Part shown: piece by piece, positions 36,362-36,947 of the stretch
How the letters are laid out: every line of letters starts with the position of its first letter
Position numbering within the stretch: position 1 is the first letter of the stretch
Source of the DNA: Microbulbifer taiwanensis
GTDB taxonomy: Bacteria > Pseudomonadota > Gammaproteobacteria > Pseudomonadales > Cellvibrionaceae
NCBI RefSeq assembly: GCF_014904815.1
Contig: NZ_JACZFR010000067.1
Location: 1-36,947 of the forward strand
Length of the DNA: 36,947 bases
Reading direction: 5' to 3'
Program-made: the position numbers and the translations under genes
The notes under the pieces: model-generated
Told to the model about the DNA's origin: nothing
The model's input: only the letters and a program-made list of their open reading frames with translations
The model's database searches: none

Positions 36362-36838
36362 ATGACCATTGCAGCGAGAGTCAGTCAGTATTTGCGTGAC
36401 CAGTCGGTCGACTACCAACTGGTACAGCACCCACACAGCCACACCAGTCGCGAGAGCGCCCACGCCGCCCATGTGCGCGAGGACCAGGTAGCCAAGGCCA
36501 TACTGTTGAAGGATGACACGGGCTATATGATGGCCGTAATCCCCGCCAGCAGTAGCCTCGACATGCGCGCCGTGCACGATGAAACGGGCCGCAACGGACT
36601 GGAGATGGTCCCGGAGGATGAACTTGGCCGCGTTTTCCCCGACTGCGAGCTGGGCGCCCTGCCGCCACTCGGACAGGCCTACGGCGTCAGCACACTGCTG
36701 GATAGCAGCCTGCGCCGCTGCGATACCGTCTATTTTGAAGCCGGCGACCACGAGGAACTGGTGGAGATGGACGGAGCGCGCTTTGCCAACCTGATGTCCG
36801 GCAGCCGCAGTTGCGACCTGAGTAAGGACTGGCCGTAG
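36362..36838 (+). CDS. YbaK/ProX-family aminoacyl-tRNA deacylase
   Basis: A 158-residue protein with the YbaK/EbsC (prolyl-tRNA editing-like) fold, whose members hydrolyse mischarged aminoacyl-tRNAs in trans. Seen here: MTIAARVSQYLRDQ, HPHSHTSRESAHAA, the conserved lysine in DQVAKAILLKD (Lys45) and GALPPLGQAYG (98-108) of the substrate pocket. Which tRNA it edits is unclear. Two starts have ribosome-binding sites: ATG 36362 (AGGGG) and ATG 36329 (AGGA), the latter adding 11 residues; I chose 36362 because relatives start near MTIA. It is divergent from rpsJ and shares its upstream region. Confidence 0.82.
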   Translation: MTIAARVSQYLRDQSVDYQLVQHPHSHTSRESAHAAHVREDQVAKAILLKDDTGYMMAVIPASSSLDMRAVHDETGRNGLEMVPEDELGRVFPDCELGALPPLGQAYGVSTLLDSSLRRCDTVYFEAGDHEELVEMDGARFANLMSGSRSCDLSKDWP

Positions 36839-36896
36839 ATCAGGGATTAGTGGCCGACAATAAGGCGCTGGCCGAGATTCACTGATCGCCAACCAC

Positions 36897-36930
36897 AAAA
36901 AAAGCCGCCGGGGCCGGGGCGCGGCGGTTT
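36897..36930. terminator. Probable terminator after the deacylase gene
   Basis: An A7 run, CCGCCG, a GC-rich loop and CGGCGG form a hairpin. The T run on the minus strand (A7 here) is longer than the T3 on plus, so it may mainly serve a minus-strand gene ending beyond the window, as well as the deacylase gene. Confidence 0.65.
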
Positions 36931-36947
36931 CCGCCCGGCCTGGAGGA

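Overview
The window looks like chromosomal DNA of a GC-rich gammaproteobacterium, probably a marine member of the Cellvibrionales/Pseudomonadales neighbourhood (Microbulbifer-like is a guess). The evidence is the gammaproteobacterial ribosomal gene order, the adjacent fabA and fabB, and the ssb, YajR-like MFS, uvrA and rplQ neighbourhood, which matches my memory of Pseudomonas.

Layout. 1-4500: a palindromic repeat, rpmA-rplU (minus) divergent from ispB (plus), then galU-manB (minus) facing ispB across a long hairpin element. 4680-6680: fabA and fabB for unsaturated fatty acid synthesis, closed by a strong bidirectional terminator. 6700-11200 (all minus): manC, an MFS transporter, ssb with a LexA-like box upstream, and a degenerate RmlD-like reductase. 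11200-11700: a dense intergenic region with a 266-bp MITE-like palindrome and another long hairpin. 11717-14610: uvrA. 14687-18335: a tight four-gene operon of an NRAMP-fold transporter lacking the metal-binding motif plus pxpA-pxpB-pxpC (5-oxoprolinase). 18337-20905: a decayed penicillin-acylase-family gene and an intact secreted pectin-acetylesterase-family hydrolase. 20975-21959: an unrecognised membrane-anchored protein and a DUF1315 protein. 22036-36163: the complete S10-spc-alpha ribosomal cluster on the minus strand (rpsJ to rplQ, with secY and rpoA). Its start is marked by a near-consensus promoter that lies back to back with a YbaK-like aminoacyl-tRNA deacylase gene.

How the genes work together. 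galU, manB and manC supply UDP-glucose and GDP-mannose for surface polysaccharide. fabA and fabB feed membrane lipid synthesis. uvrA and ssb serve DNA repair. The NRAMP-like gene with pxpABC probably takes up and hydrolyses 5-oxoproline. The ribosomal block supplies translation, RNA polymerase alpha and the Sec channel.

The most unusual content is non-coding. Three copies of a roughly 125-bp element (2080-2204, 9615-9741, 11558-11688) share a conserved centre and flanks. Their long stems are perfect inverted repeats of 24-30 bp whose sequence differs between copies with every change compensated on the other arm. Two copies sit just 3' of manB and manC, each after a small REP-like hairpin. A second palindromic family occurs at 1-93 and inside 11250-11515. 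I found no CRISPR array, tRNA, rRNA, transposase, integrase or phage gene.
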